Below, piece after piece: positions 17,353-24,981 of a stretch of DNA of 64,000 nt. The notes under the pieces are model-generated. The model had not been told where the DNA came from. It saw only the letters and a list, made by a program, of their open reading frames with translations, and searched no databases. This DNA comes from Ferruginibacter lapsinanis (lineage in GTDB: Bacteria > Bacteroidota > Bacteroidia > Chitinophagales > Chitinophagaceae): assembly GCF_020783315.1 (NCBI RefSeq), contig NZ_CP086063.1, positions 620,001 to 684,000 of the forward strand, written 5' to 3'. A program made the position numbers and the translations under genes. The first letter of the stretch is position 1, and each line of letters begins with the position of its first letter.

Positions 17353-18723
17353 TTAATGCTGATGATTGTGTTGCATTGCCGTCAACTCTTCTCCAGTTAC
17401 TTCTTTTTCCGTTGGTTTAACCTGGCTTTCAGCCCAACTAAACAGCTTTTCTGTAACTAAACGACGATAGCTGGCATCTACTTGCTTTTCATCTTTCATC
17501 ATTCTGTCGATATAACTATCTAACCAGCTGATATCATCTCCCAGATTCATTGTACCAAAATAACGCATTACTTCAGCCTTCATAGATTCTTTCAATTCGT
17601 CGGCTGTAACTTCTAATTTATTGTCTTTGATAATTTTATCGCTGATCAATGTCCATTTTAATTGATTACTGAACATTGGGAATTCTGCTTCTGCTTCTTC
17701 AGCAGTCTTACGTTGTTCAGCATTTCCTGTTTGTAACCAACGTTTTAAAAATTCTGCAGGAAATTCCATTTTTGTTTCATCCAACAAAAAGTGATAGATC
17801 TGATCCTGAAGCTGGTTACGACTTTGAGCTGCCCAGTATTGTTCAATTTCTTCTTTTAATTTCTTTCTGAATTCTTCTTCAGTTGCGATAGATGCCCCGG
17901 GAAAAACCTCATTGAAGAATTCTTCGTTCAATTCTCTTTTTTCAACCAATCCAATTTTTACAATTGTTAGTTTGAAAAATTTATCAGCAGCTTCTTTATT
18001 ATCTTTTGCAAAACCAAGATCCTGCAACATCATTTCTAATTTATCTGCATCAAAACTTTTAGATAATTGAAAAACAACTGTATCGTCTTTCTTTTTACCC
18101 ATCAATTGTTTTTGAATAGCCGGAGTAAAATATTTTAAGATAACAGAGTTTTCTTTTTCGATACCGCCTTCTATTGCATTACCATCTTTATCACTTTCAG
18201 TAAATAAAACATTCAATACATTTTCTTCATTATCGATGGTTTCAGGTTCAGTCATTTTACCACCTTTAATTTGCATACGCACAATTTCTTCCTGTACTTG
18301 TTCGTCGGTAGCTTTTACTTTGTGTAAGGTCAATTTTGCTTTGCTTAAAGAAGCTAATTCGAAAGCTGGTTTTAAACCAATCTCAAAACCAAATTCGTAT
18401 TCAGATGGATTATTAAAGTCCATGCTGCGGATATCAGCATCTAATGCAAGGGGTTGTGCAAAAATATCCGGCTTTTCAGTATCCAGGTAAGTGTATAGTT
18501 CTTTCTCTACAGTTTTTAAAACTTCATCAGTATAGATGGCAGCACCGTACATTTTTTTAACCATCCCTATCGGAACCATTCCTTTTCTAAAACCGGGAAT
18601 ATTGGCAGTTTTTGTATAATCTTTTATTTTCTTTTCGAAAGTTGGTAGATAATCTTCTTTACTAACTTTAATAACGATCTTGTCATTTAGTAAGCCAATG
18701 TTCTCTCTTGCTACTGTTGCCAT
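17353..18723 (-). CDS. tig: Trigger factor
   Basis: Ribosome-bound chaperone that receives nascent chains. The 456-aa protein has the N-terminal ribosome-binding signature NIPGFRKGMVPIGMVKKMYG (about 40-58), a central region (about 150-260) where the PPIase insertion lies, and a long helical C-terminal chaperone domain ending in a His-rich tail (MQHNHQH). ATG at 18723. Located just behind tRNA-Leu and ahead of the two clpP genes, the familiar tig-clpP neighbourhood. A palindrome CTTCCCTTTAAGGGGAAG abuts its stop codon. Confidence 0.94.
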   Translation of the reverse strand: MATVARENIGLLNDKIVIKVSKEDYLPTFEKKIKDYTKTANIPGFRKGMVPIGMVKKMYGAAIYTDEVLKTVEKELYTYLDTEKPDIFAQPLALDADIRSMDFNNPSEYEFGFEIGLKPAFELASLSKAKLTLHKVKATDEQVQEEIVRMQIKGGKMTEPETIDNEENVLNVLFTESDKDGNAIEGGIEKENSVILKYFTPAIQKQLMGKKKDDTVVFQLSKSFDADKLEMMLQDLGFAKDNKEAADKFFKLTIVKIGLVEKRELNEEFFNEVFPGASIATEEEFRKKLKEEIEQYWAAQSRNQLQDQIYHFLLDETKMEFPAEFLKRWLQTGNAEQRKTAEEAEAEFPMFSNQLKWTLISDKIIKDNKLEVTADELKESMKAEVMRYFGTMNLGDDISWLDSYIDRMMKDEKQVDASYRRLVTEKLFSWAESQVKPTEKEVTGEELTAMQHNHQH

Positions 18724-18823
18724 AATGTGTGGACATCCATAAAAGGATGTTTGTGTTTTATATTTGTTAACTAATCTTTTTAAAACAAAACCCCCTCAGT
18801 TAAAGAGAGGGTTCTGTCTTTTG

Positions 18824-18905
18824 TCCGGATGATAGGGGTCGAACCTACATGGATCACTCCGCCAGATCCTAAGTCTGGTGCGTCTGCCAATTTCGCCACA
18901 TCCGG
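18824..18905 (-). tRNA. tRNA-Leu (anticodon UAG)
   Basis: Folds by eye as a class II tRNA on the minus strand. Acceptor arms are CCGGATG / CATCCGG, the D-arm is GCGAAATTGGCAGACGC (typical Leu), and the anticodon stem-loop is CCAGA-CTTAGGA-TCTGG with anticodon TAG. A long variable arm follows, then the T-arm GTAGG-TTCGACC-CCTAT and discriminator A. The CCA end is not encoded (next bases CAA). It reads CUA and other CUN codons. Confidence 0.95.
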
Positions 18906-18916
18906 TTTTGGGATTG

Positions 18917-18924
18917 CAAAAGTA
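18917..18924 (-). promoter_or_regulatory. -7 promoter box of tRNA-Leu
   Basis: Minus strand TACTTTTG matches TAnnTTTG. Transcription would start about 5 nt before the mature tRNA 5' end at 18905, a tight spacing that fits a tRNA promoter. Confidence 0.6.
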
Positions 18925-18983
18925 GGGATTTTTGGTAAAAGATTAAAACTACATTGTTGTTTTTCGTAAATTCGTAACACTAA

Positions 18984-21221
18984 ATGGAAACTACAGCCCC
19001 AATAGCCAAATATAATCTCAACGATGAGGAAGAAAAAAAGGAAATTCTCCGCCAATACAGGGGTCTGCTCAGAGAATTAAAGCCCAAACTCAAGACTGGC
19101 GACAAAGAATTGCTTCGAACAGCCTTTGAAATGGCTGTAGAGGCACATAAAACCATGCGTAGAAAGAGTGGTGAGCCATACATTCTGCATCCTTTGGCAG
19201 TTGCCAGGATATGTGTGGAAGAGATCGGACTGGGTGTACGTAGTACTATTTGTGCACTTTTACACGATACCGTGGAAGATACAGATATCAATCTGGAAGA
19301 TGTTCAGCGGGAATTTGGTGCAGAAATTGCCAAAATCGTAGATGGACTTACCAAAATAAGTTCGGTAATGGATGCCAACACCAGCCAGCAAGCCGAAAAT
19401 TTTAAAAAGATCTTATTAACGCTTACCGATGACCCCAGGGTAATACTGATCAAACTTGCCGACCGTTTGCACAACATGCGTACGATGGATAGCATGAAAA
19501 GAGAGAAACAGTTAAAGATCAGTAGTGAAACTGTTTATGTATATGCTCCATTAGCCCATAGAATGGGGTTATATGCGATCAAGACAGAACTGGAAGATCT
19601 GTCGATGAAGTATCTGGAGCCGGATACGTATAAGATGATCGCTCAAAAATTACAAGAGACCAGGAGAGAGCGTACCAGGTATATCAATGATTTTATTCGT
19701 CCGATAAAAGATAAATTAGAAAAAAGCGATATCGATTTTGAGATATTCGGCAGACCAAAAAGTATTCACTCCATCTGGAATAAGATGAAAAAGAAAGGAG
19801 TGAGTTTTGAAGAAGTGTATGATCTCTTTGCCATCAGGATCATTGTAAATGCAGCTCCGGAAAAAGAAAAAGAAGATTGCTGGAAAGTGTATAGCATGAT
19901 TACTGATGAATATAACCCTTCTCCGGAAAGATTAAGAGATTGGCTGAGTAATCCAAAAAGCAATGGTTATGAAGCGTTACACACCACCGTTATGGGACCA
20001 CAAGGTAAGTGGGTAGAGATACAAATACGTACACAGCGTACCAATGATATTGCCGAAAAAGGTCTGGCAGCTCACTGGAAATATAAAGAAGGAACCAATG
20101 ACGAAAGTAGATTTGACAAATGGTTCGGACAGATCAGAGAAGCATTGAGCAACAACGACGCAAACTCTCTCGACTTCTTACAGGACTTCAAAACTTCTTT
20201 TTTAGCAGAGGAAATTTATGTGTACACACCTAAAGGTGATGTAAAAATGTTACCGGTTGGAGCTACTGCATTAGACTTTGCATTTAATGTGCATACAGCA
20301 GTGGGCAGCAGATGTATTGGCGCTAAAGTGAATCACAAATTGGTTCCGATAGGACATAAACTACGCAGCGGTGATCAGATAGAAATTATTACCAGCGCCA
20401 AACAAAAGCCTAACCAGGAATGGCTGAACCTCGTTGTAACCAGCAAGGCGAAACAAAAAATAAAAGATACCCTAAAAGAAGAGAAAAGAAAAGTGGCAGA
20501 AGATGGCAGATATATTTTACAGAAAAAATTAGATGCCATCGGAGGAATGATCACTCAGCATAATCTGGAAGAATTAGCTGTTTTTTATAAAGTACATTCT
20601 TCGCTTGATCTGCTATATGATATTGCGATCAAGAAGATCGATCTGAAAGAATTAAAAGACTTTACCGCATCTGGCGACAGATTGTTTTTGCCTAAGCCTG
20701 TAAAGCATGAAGTAGAAGAAAAACATGAACATGACACCGGTGATAGAGCATACAATAAAAAGGATGCAGAACTTATCATTTTCGGAGAGAGCAGCGATAA
20801 AATTATGTATACGCTTGCCAATTGCTGTAAACCAATTCCGGGTGATGATGTATTTGGTTTTGTTACAACAGGCGAGGGCTTGAAAATTCATCGTACCAAT
20901 TGCCCTAATGCCGCCAGACTAATGGCTAATTACGGACATCGTGTAGTAAAAACGAAATGGGCTAAAAATAAAGAGATATCTTTCCTCACCGGTTTAAAAA
21001 TTGTTGGATTAGATGATGTAGGCGTTATTCATAAAATAACCAACCTCATCAGCGGCGAAATGAAATTTAATATTTCAGCAATGACGATTGAAGCGAAGGA
21101 AGGTATATTCAATGGCAACCTGAAAATATTTGTGCATGACAAAGAAGAACTAGATGCACTATGCAACCGCTTACTTTCTTTGCCCGGAATTGAAAAAGTG
21201 GAGAGATATGATACTGAATAG
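18984..21221 (+). CDS. rel: Bifunctional (p)ppGpp synthetase/hydrolase
   Basis: Stringent-response enzyme that makes and degrades (p)ppGpp. The 745-aa protein has all long-RSH parts in order. The HD hydrolase comes first (ILHPLAVARI near 68 and the intact LLHDTVEDTD at about 92-100). The synthetase follows (GRPKSIHSIWNKM, LSNPKSNGYEALHTTV, WVEIQIRTQ). A TGS domain (VYTPKGDVKMLPVGATALDFAF) comes next, then a CC zinc-finger-like segment (YTLANCCKPIPGDDVFGF) and a C-terminal ACT domain. The intact HD box argues for a bifunctional Rel rather than a synthetase-only RelA. ATG at 18984, divergent from tRNA-Leu and tig. Confidence 0.95.
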   Translation: METTAPIAKYNLNDEEEKKEILRQYRGLLRELKPKLKTGDKELLRTAFEMAVEAHKTMRRKSGEPYILHPLAVARICVEEIGLGVRSTICALLHDTVEDTDINLEDVQREFGAEIAKIVDGLTKISSVMDANTSQQAENFKKILLTLTDDPRVILIKLADRLHNMRTMDSMKREKQLKISSETVYVYAPLAHRMGLYAIKTELEDLSMKYLEPDTYKMIAQKLQETRRERTRYINDFIRPIKDKLEKSDIDFEIFGRPKSIHSIWNKMKKKGVSFEEVYDLFAIRIIVNAAPEKEKEDCWKVYSMITDEYNPSPERLRDWLSNPKSNGYEALHTTVMGPQGKWVEIQIRTQRTNDIAEKGLAAHWKYKEGTNDESRFDKWFGQIREALSNNDANSLDFLQDFKTSFLAEEIYVYTPKGDVKMLPVGATALDFAFNVHTAVGSRCIGAKVNHKLVPIGHKLRSGDQIEIITSAKQKPNQEWLNLVVTSKAKQKIKDTLKEEKRKVAEDGRYILQKKLDAIGGMITQHNLEELAVFYKVHSSLDLLYDIAIKKIDLKELKDFTASGDRLFLPKPVKHEVEEKHEHDTGDRAYNKKDAELIIFGESSDKIMYTLANCCKPIPGDDVFGFVTTGEGLKIHRTNCPNAARLMANYGHRVVKTKWAKNKEISFLTGLKIVGLDDVGVIHKITNLISGEMKFNISAMTIEAKEGIFNGNLKIFVHDKEELDALCNRLLSLPGIEKVERYDTE

Positions 21222-21280
21222 TTGGAGGTTGGAAGTTGAAGATTGGAGATTATTTATAACATTATCAAAATAAAAATATT

Positions 21281-21433
21281 ATGCAAGAATTAATTACACG
21301 CCTGACAGAAAACGCAGGTATCACTCCCGAACAAGCAGTAAAAGCTGTTGAAACCATTAAAGATTTTGTAAAAGAAAAATTTCCGATGATGGCGGGTGCG
21401 GTTGATAATTTGTTTGGATCTGCTGACAGCTGA
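21281..21433 (+). CDS. 50-aa helical small protein
   Basis: ORF from ATG 21281 encoding 50 residues: MQELITRLTENAGITPEQAV, KAVETIKDFVKEKFPMMAGA, VDNLFGSADS. I do not recognise a named family. The pattern (amphipathic helix, GITPEQA turn, second helix, FPMMAGAVDNLF) is reminiscent of small single-domain helical proteins that bind a partner. Codon use looks like the neighbours. It lies 59 nt after rel, within a tract starting with GTTGGAGGTTGGAAG repeats, and its stop is 2 nt before the stop of the convergent acyl-CoA dehydrogenase gene. Confidence 0.8.
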   Translation: MQELITRLTENAGITPEQAVKAVETIKDFVKEKFPMMAGAVDNLFGSADS

Positions 21434-21435
21434 TC

Positions 21436-22575
21436 TTATTTCAACACCTCTCTGCTGATCACAATCTTTTGAATTTCGCTGGTACCCTCTCCTATGGTGC
21501 AAAGCTTACTATCTCTGTAAAATTTTTCTACGGGGAAGTCTTTTGTATATCCATAACCACCAAAGATCTGAACAGCATCTGTACTCACTTTTACAGCAAC
21601 TTCGCTGGCATAATATTTTGCCATAGCAGCTTCTTTTGTCATGGGTACTCCTCGGTTCTTCATATCACAAGCCAGATCAATTAACAGTTCTGCAGCTGCA
21701 ATCTCTGTAGCCATATCTGCAAGTTTAAAACTTACGCCTTGAAAATTGCTTATAGGCTGATCAAACTGATATCGTTCTTTTGAATATTTTATAGATGCCT
21801 CATATGCTCCTTTTGCAATCCCAAGAGCCAAGGCTGCAATAGAAATACGTCCTCCATCCAATACTTTCATTGCCTGCTTAAACCCTTCTCCCACTTCACC
21901 TATTCTATTACTATCCGAAATGCGGCAGTTATCAAATATCACTTCTGTTGTTTCGCTGGCCCTCATTCCCAACTTATTTTCTTTTTTACCGGCATTAAAA
22001 CCCGGTGTACCACGGTCAACTATAAACGCAGTTGAACTGTCCTTGGCTCTCGGTTCCCCGGTCCTGCAGATCACTACCATCAGATCACTGCTTTTGCCAT
22101 GAGTGATCCAGCATTTAGTACCGTTCAATATCCAATCATCTCCATCTTTAACGGCTGTTGTTTTCATGTTACCGGCATCGCTGCCTGAGTTGGGTTCAGT
22201 TAGCCCCCATGAGCCTATAAATTCAGCCGTAGCTAGCTTAGGAAGATATTTTTGTTTTTGTTCTTCGTTTCCAAAAGTCATCATATGGCCGGTACAAAGA
22301 GAATTATGTGCGGCCACTGATAAACCTATAGAACCGCAAACTTTAGAAATTTCCTGGAGAATAACATTGTACTCAAAATAGCCCAACCCTGCTCCACCAT
22401 ACTTTTCCGGCACTAATATTCCCATCATTCCTAATTTACCCAATTCTTTAAAGATGTGTAAAGGAAACTCCTGTGCCTCGTCCCACTCCATCAAATGCGG
22501 TTTAATATACTGTGCAGCAAAATCTCTGGCTGTTTGCGCTACGTGTAAGGTGACTTCATCGGGTTCAAAATTCAT
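21436..22575 (-). CDS. Acyl-CoA dehydrogenase
   Basis: FAD enzyme that introduces the alpha-beta double bond in acyl-CoA (fatty-acid or branched-chain amino-acid breakdown). The 379-aa length is standard. Seen in order: the N-terminal helical domain; the flavin-binding WGLTEPNSGSDAG and DWILNGTKCWITHG; the RIGEVGEGFKQAMKVLDGGRISIAA segment; and the C-terminal QIFGGYGYTKDFPVEKFYRD and GEGTSEIQ, where the Glu at the bend is the catalytic base in the short-chain type. Substrate chain length cannot be decided from sequence alone. ATG at 22575. Confidence 0.95.
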   Translation of the reverse strand: MNFEPDEVTLHVAQTARDFAAQYIKPHLMEWDEAQEFPLHIFKELGKLGMMGILVPEKYGGAGLGYFEYNVILQEISKVCGSIGLSVAAHNSLCTGHMMTFGNEEQKQKYLPKLATAEFIGSWGLTEPNSGSDAGNMKTTAVKDGDDWILNGTKCWITHGKSSDLMVVICRTGEPRAKDSSTAFIVDRGTPGFNAGKKENKLGMRASETTEVIFDNCRISDSNRIGEVGEGFKQAMKVLDGGRISIAALALGIAKGAYEASIKYSKERYQFDQPISNFQGVSFKLADMATEIAAAELLIDLACDMKNRGVPMTKEAAMAKYYASEVAVKVSTDAVQIFGGYGYTKDFPVEKFYRDSKLCTIGEGTSEIQKIVISREVLK

Positions 22576-22648
22576 AATGCTGATCGTTGTTTACCAAATT
22601 TAGAATTATTTATTCTATTTATAACACAGCAATTATGAAGCCGAGTTA

Positions 22649-23587
22649 TTATTCAGTAACAGTTAAATAAGGTACCGCTTTATTGTATACTTCTTCTGTA
22701 ACTAACATGATCTTTTTAATATCTTGTACCGAAGCATATTTTCCGTGTTGCATTCGGTACTGAAAAATCGCATTCCCTATTAGGTACCGCAAGTAAGGAT
22801 GCGCTTTTAACTCTTCGAGAGTAGCTGTATTGATATTTAATTTTTTAATGGCTGCTGTTTTAAGCACTAATCTTGGTTTTATTTTTTGAAAGGTAGAATC
22901 AGGCAACCCAAAGGTTTCTCCTACCTGTTCTATTCTATAAAATCCACCCAATTTTTCTCTAAAAGCAACTATGCGTCGGGCCAGGCTATTCCCAATGCCG
23001 GGCAGTGCAATGAAGGCGGTGGTGTCGCCCTGGTTTATATCTACTATAGATGGAGAATAGGTGGTCTTCTCAAATTTTTTACTTTCATACTTTGGTGCAG
23101 ATGCAACCTGTTGGATCTGCACATATGGCAACAACCGTTCTACTTCATCTTCATGTAAGCCCCATATTTTGCCAATATCTTCCGGTACACGAAACCTACC
23201 GCCTTTGGTGGTGAAATTTTTTATTGTGGCAATTGTCTTATCCCTGAGTCCTAATCTTTTCCAACCAGATTCATCCAATGAGTTTGGATCGAAGTAAAAC
23301 AACTCTCCCTTTGTTGGATATTTTTTTTCAGAAGGTTGATAAAAGTTTTGATGATCGTCTTCATTGAAATCCCTTGATGCATATTTACCAACACTATCAA
23401 CTTGTTTGACCTGTAATGCTGCAATTTCTTTTTTAAATGCAGCATAATCATTTTTATCCTGTTTGATAAAAAAGTGAAATACAAAGGGGCTAACTGTAAC
23501 CAATAAAATAAGAAAAAGTAAAATAAGTATCCCAACACGTTCTTTTTTTGTGAAGGTCAGGTATTCGGAAATGAATTGTTTTATCAT
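22649..23587 (-). CDS. Helix-hairpin-helix membrane protein (ComEA-related)
   Basis: 312-aa protein with one N-terminal membrane helix (about 18-40) and a periplasmic or extracytoplasmic part. Four to five helix-hairpin-helix or related units follow: FDPNSLDESGWKRLGL, DINQGDTTAFIALPGIGNSLARRI and LNINTATLEELKAHPYL are typical DNA-binding HhH repeats of the ComEA type. Such proteins bind incoming DNA in natural transformation in other bacteria; here no comEC is in view, so the role is inferred. ATG at 23587. Confidence 0.85.
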   Translation of the reverse strand: MIKQFISEYLTFTKKERVGILILLFLILLVTVSPFVFHFFIKQDKNDYAAFKKEIAALQVKQVDSVGKYASRDFNEDDHQNFYQPSEKKYPTKGELFYFDPNSLDESGWKRLGLRDKTIATIKNFTTKGGRFRVPEDIGKIWGLHEDEVERLLPYVQIQQVASAPKYESKKFEKTTYSPSIVDINQGDTTAFIALPGIGNSLARRIVAFREKLGGFYRIEQVGETFGLPDSTFQKIKPRLVLKTAAIKKLNINTATLEELKAHPYLRYLIGNAIFQYRMQHGKYASVQDIKKIMLVTEEVYNKAVPYLTVTE

Positions 23588-23625
23588 AAAGTAATGTATC
23601 AGTGATAATTACCTTATTGACGCAA

Positions 23626-24405
23626 TCAATCGAATAATAGTTGCAAGCCATCATAAGCAAGTGCTATACCATCCGGCAATTCTCTGTTAATATCATCATG
23701 TTTGCCCAATTGATGACTAATATGGGTAAAATATGCTGCCGGCACTTCTACCTCTTTTACCAACGCAATAGCTTCTTCCACATTATAATGAGAAATATGT
23801 TCTTTGTGACGTAAGGCATTTATCACCATTACCTCGCTTCCCTTGATTTTTTCTTTTTCAGTTTCTTCTATCCTATTGGCATCGGTTATGTAGGTAAACT
23901 TTCCTAACCTGAAGCCAAGTACCGGCATTTTTAAGTGCCACACCAGAATAGGAACAATGGGAATATCTCCAATATAAAAAGGAGTAATGTCAATCGTATT
24001 TAAATTGATCTGCGGTATACCGGGATATTTTTTATCCGCAAAAACATAAGCAAACTCTCTCTTCAACGCTTCTTCAGTTAATGAATTAGCGTATACCTGC
24101 ATTTCCTTCCCGGAAAAATAACTGAATGCTTTTACATCATCCAATCCTGCTACATGATCTTTATGAGGATGGGTAAATAAAACTGCATCAAGCTTTTTTA
24201 CCTTTTCTCTTAACATCTGATATCGAAAATCAGGTGTAGTATCTATTACAAAAGAAGTATTGCTGCTTTCTACTAAAATACTGCTACGTAAACGAGTGTC
24301 CTTTTTGTTTGCAGAGGTACAAACTTCACAATCGCATGCGATCATTGGAACACCAGTGCTGGTGCCGGTACCTAGAAAAGTTATTTTAAGTGGAGGGCAG
24401 TGCAT
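23626..24405 (-). CDS. MBL-fold metallohydrolase (PhnP-like)
   Basis: Metal-dependent hydrolase of 259 aa. The N-terminus ITFLGTGTSTGVPMI and the two-Cys segment CDCEVCTSA are typical of the PhnP-like cyclic-phosphodiesterase group. The metal motif THPHKDHVAGLDD carries HxHxDH, and later His residues occur in WHLKMPVLGF, NALRHKEHISHYN and THISHQLGKHDD. I set the start at ATG 24405 (MHCPPLKITF) because a TAnnTTTG box lies at 24409-24416, inside the longer frame that would begin at 24435. The natural substrate is unknown. Confidence 0.88.
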   Translation of the reverse strand: MHCPPLKITFLGTGTSTGVPMIACDCEVCTSANKKDTRLRSSILVESSNTSFVIDTTPDFRYQMLREKVKKLDAVLFTHPHKDHVAGLDDVKAFSYFSGKEMQVYANSLTEEALKREFAYVFADKKYPGIPQINLNTIDITPFYIGDIPIVPILVWHLKMPVLGFRLGKFTYITDANRIEETEKEKIKGSEVMVINALRHKEHISHYNVEEAIALVKEVEVPAAYFTHISHQLGKHDDINRELPDGIALAYDGLQLLFD

Positions 24406-24408
24406 GAG

Positions 24409-24416
24409 CAAAAATA
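24409..24416 (-). promoter_or_regulatory. -7 promoter box very close to the MBL start codon
   Basis: Minus strand TATTTTTG ends only 3 nt before the ATG at 24405, so transcription would begin at or next to the start codon, implying a leaderless or nearly leaderless mRNA. Confidence 0.4.
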
Positions 24417-24503
24417 AACAATTGGCAATAGACAATTGACAATTAAGAATTTCAAACTAATAGGAAAAGTTGGTACAATTAGTTTATTGCAAAAGCGTAT
24501 TGC

Positions 24504-24773
24504 TTATTTATGTGCTTCTAGACTCATTATTTCGTCATACATTTTCTGACTTTCGTGAGTCAACGCATCGAAATTAATTTCCAGTTGTGGCATAAGGTCT
24601 ATGAGGGTATTGATCCTTCCTTCTGTTTGAAAAAACTTATTTAATACCACCACTTTTTTAGCCTGTAAAATGCAATAGCCACTTTGAAAATTGCCTCTTT
24701 CGTAACGAATTACATAACCGCATTCCTCAGCAATCTTTTCTATTTTGTCTAATGTAGTTTGTGTGTATTTCAT
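24504..24773 (-). CDS. Conserved-type hypothetical protein, 89 aa
   Basis: Unnamed small cytosolic protein. I use ATG 24773 (MKYTQTTLDKIEKIAEECGY) because the residues upstream in the frame (FYYSYYRGSCIEIKRAK) look like read-through of non-coding DNA containing the CCCCTAAAGGGG palindrome. The body VIRYERGNFQSGYCILQAKK, VVVLNKFFQTEGRINTLIDL predicts an alpha-beta fold, and the shape of the sequence recalls a widespread Bacteroidota hypothetical protein. It lies between the MBL gene and porX on the same strand. Function unknown. Confidence 0.8.
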   Translation of the reverse strand: MKYTQTTLDKIEKIAEECGYVIRYERGNFQSGYCILQAKKVVVLNKFFQTEGRINTLIDLMPQLEINFDALTHESQKMYDEIMSLEAHK

Positions 24774-24958
24774 AGTACCCCAACCCCTAAAGGGGCTTTT
24801 AGCTCTTTTAATTTCAATGCAACTTCCTCTATAATAAGAGTAATAAAAAAAAAGATTCTCCACAAATTGTGGATTAAATTTTACTTACTTCTTCTAAAGC
24901 CATTTTTTATCTTACTAATATTCCAAAAATACTTCATTCTAAATAACTCCTAAAAGTT

Positions 24959-24981
24959 CCCCCTTTAGGGAGCGAAGGGGG
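24959..24981 (-). terminator. Hairpin directly behind porX
   Basis: Arms CCCCCTT (24959-24965) and AAGGGGG (24975-24981), touching the porX stop. Downstream on the minus strand is AACTTTTAGG, only a weak U-tract, so termination is possible but not certain. Confidence 0.4.
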
